A stretch of 32,419 nucleotides of DNA from Planctomycetota bacterium (GTDB taxonomy: Bacteria > Planctomycetota > Planctomycetia > Gemmatales > Gemmataceae), in contig VGYC01000075.1 of NCBI GenBank assembly GCA_016873095.1, positions 1 to 32,419 on the forward strand. The letters run 5' to 3'. Both the position numbers and the translations under genes were made by a program. Of this stretch, positions 32,396 through 32,419 are shown one piece after another. The notes under the pieces were generated by a model. It ran no database searches and had not been told where the DNA came from. It saw only the letters and a program-made list of their open reading frames with translations. Position 1 is the first letter of the stretch; the number at the start of each line of letters is the position of its first letter.

Positions 32396-32419
32396 ATGCC
32401 AGGGATTGTCGAGTTCCCC
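32396..32419 (+). CDS. Start of a gene cut by the window edge, possibly a transposase
   Basis: Only eight codons are present (MPGIVEFP). GGAGGG stands 8 bases before the ATG, which supports a real start. I recall this opening peptide from Gemmata-type DDE transposases, but eight residues are too few to claim the family. A second ATG at 32365 opens another frame without a comparable ribosome site. Confidence 0.4.

Overview
The window looks like a chromosomal segment of a planctomycete, most probably a Gemmataceae-type genome. The reasons are the GC-rich coding sequence, a cytochrome with the PVC-type C-terminal CxxCH domain, several PQQ-like beta-propellers with secretion signals, an LRR protein of the 'T-x-V-T-D-x-G-L' kind, a proline-rich DUF11 envelope protein, and many secreted proteins of no known family. 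This is inference from protein style; there is no rRNA or marker gene to fix the taxon.

Layout. (1) 1-3182 is a lower-GC accessory patch (about 50% in the lines I counted). It holds the 3' end of an IS66-type transposase and three leftward paralogous secreted/anchored proteins; the one touching the IS is cut short. (2) 3263-9325 is a tight leftward operon: PQQ alcohol dehydrogenase, a low-GC small protein, a polypeptide made of three MxaJ/XoxJ-like periplasmic binding domains, a di-heme cytochrome c coupled by a 4-base overlap, and a 57-codon PqqA-like peptide gene. A sigma70-like promoter sits before the first gene and a candidate terminator after the last. I read it as a lanthanide-type quinoprotein alcohol oxidation module. 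(3) 9524-17599 holds a rightward sialidase-subtilase fusion, a leftward methyltransferase, and rightward CocE-type hydrolase, betaine-homocysteine methyltransferase and propeller lipoprotein genes. (4) 17608-23894 is leftward: cytidylate kinase, a coiled-coil secreted protein with an unusual in-frame upstream extension, RimI-like acetyltransferase, a DUF11 protein and a MazG/dCTPase-like pyrophosphohydrolase. (5) 24291-30898 is rightward: a strikingly cysteine-rich secreted protein with a clear terminator, an LRR protein, glycogen synthase and a GH57 enzyme. (6) 30965-32081 holds two leftward envelope proteins, and the window ends in the first eight codons of a rightward gene that may be another transposase.

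The most interesting part is the PQQ operon: its pqqA-like gene is too small for ordinary ORF filters, its binding-protein subunit is a triple fusion, the dehydrogenase carries the D-Y-D lanthanide signature, and a palindromic repeat is inserted in frame close after the active site. Other notable items are the sialidase-subtilase fusion, the 49-cysteine domain, and the IS-truncated paralog array.
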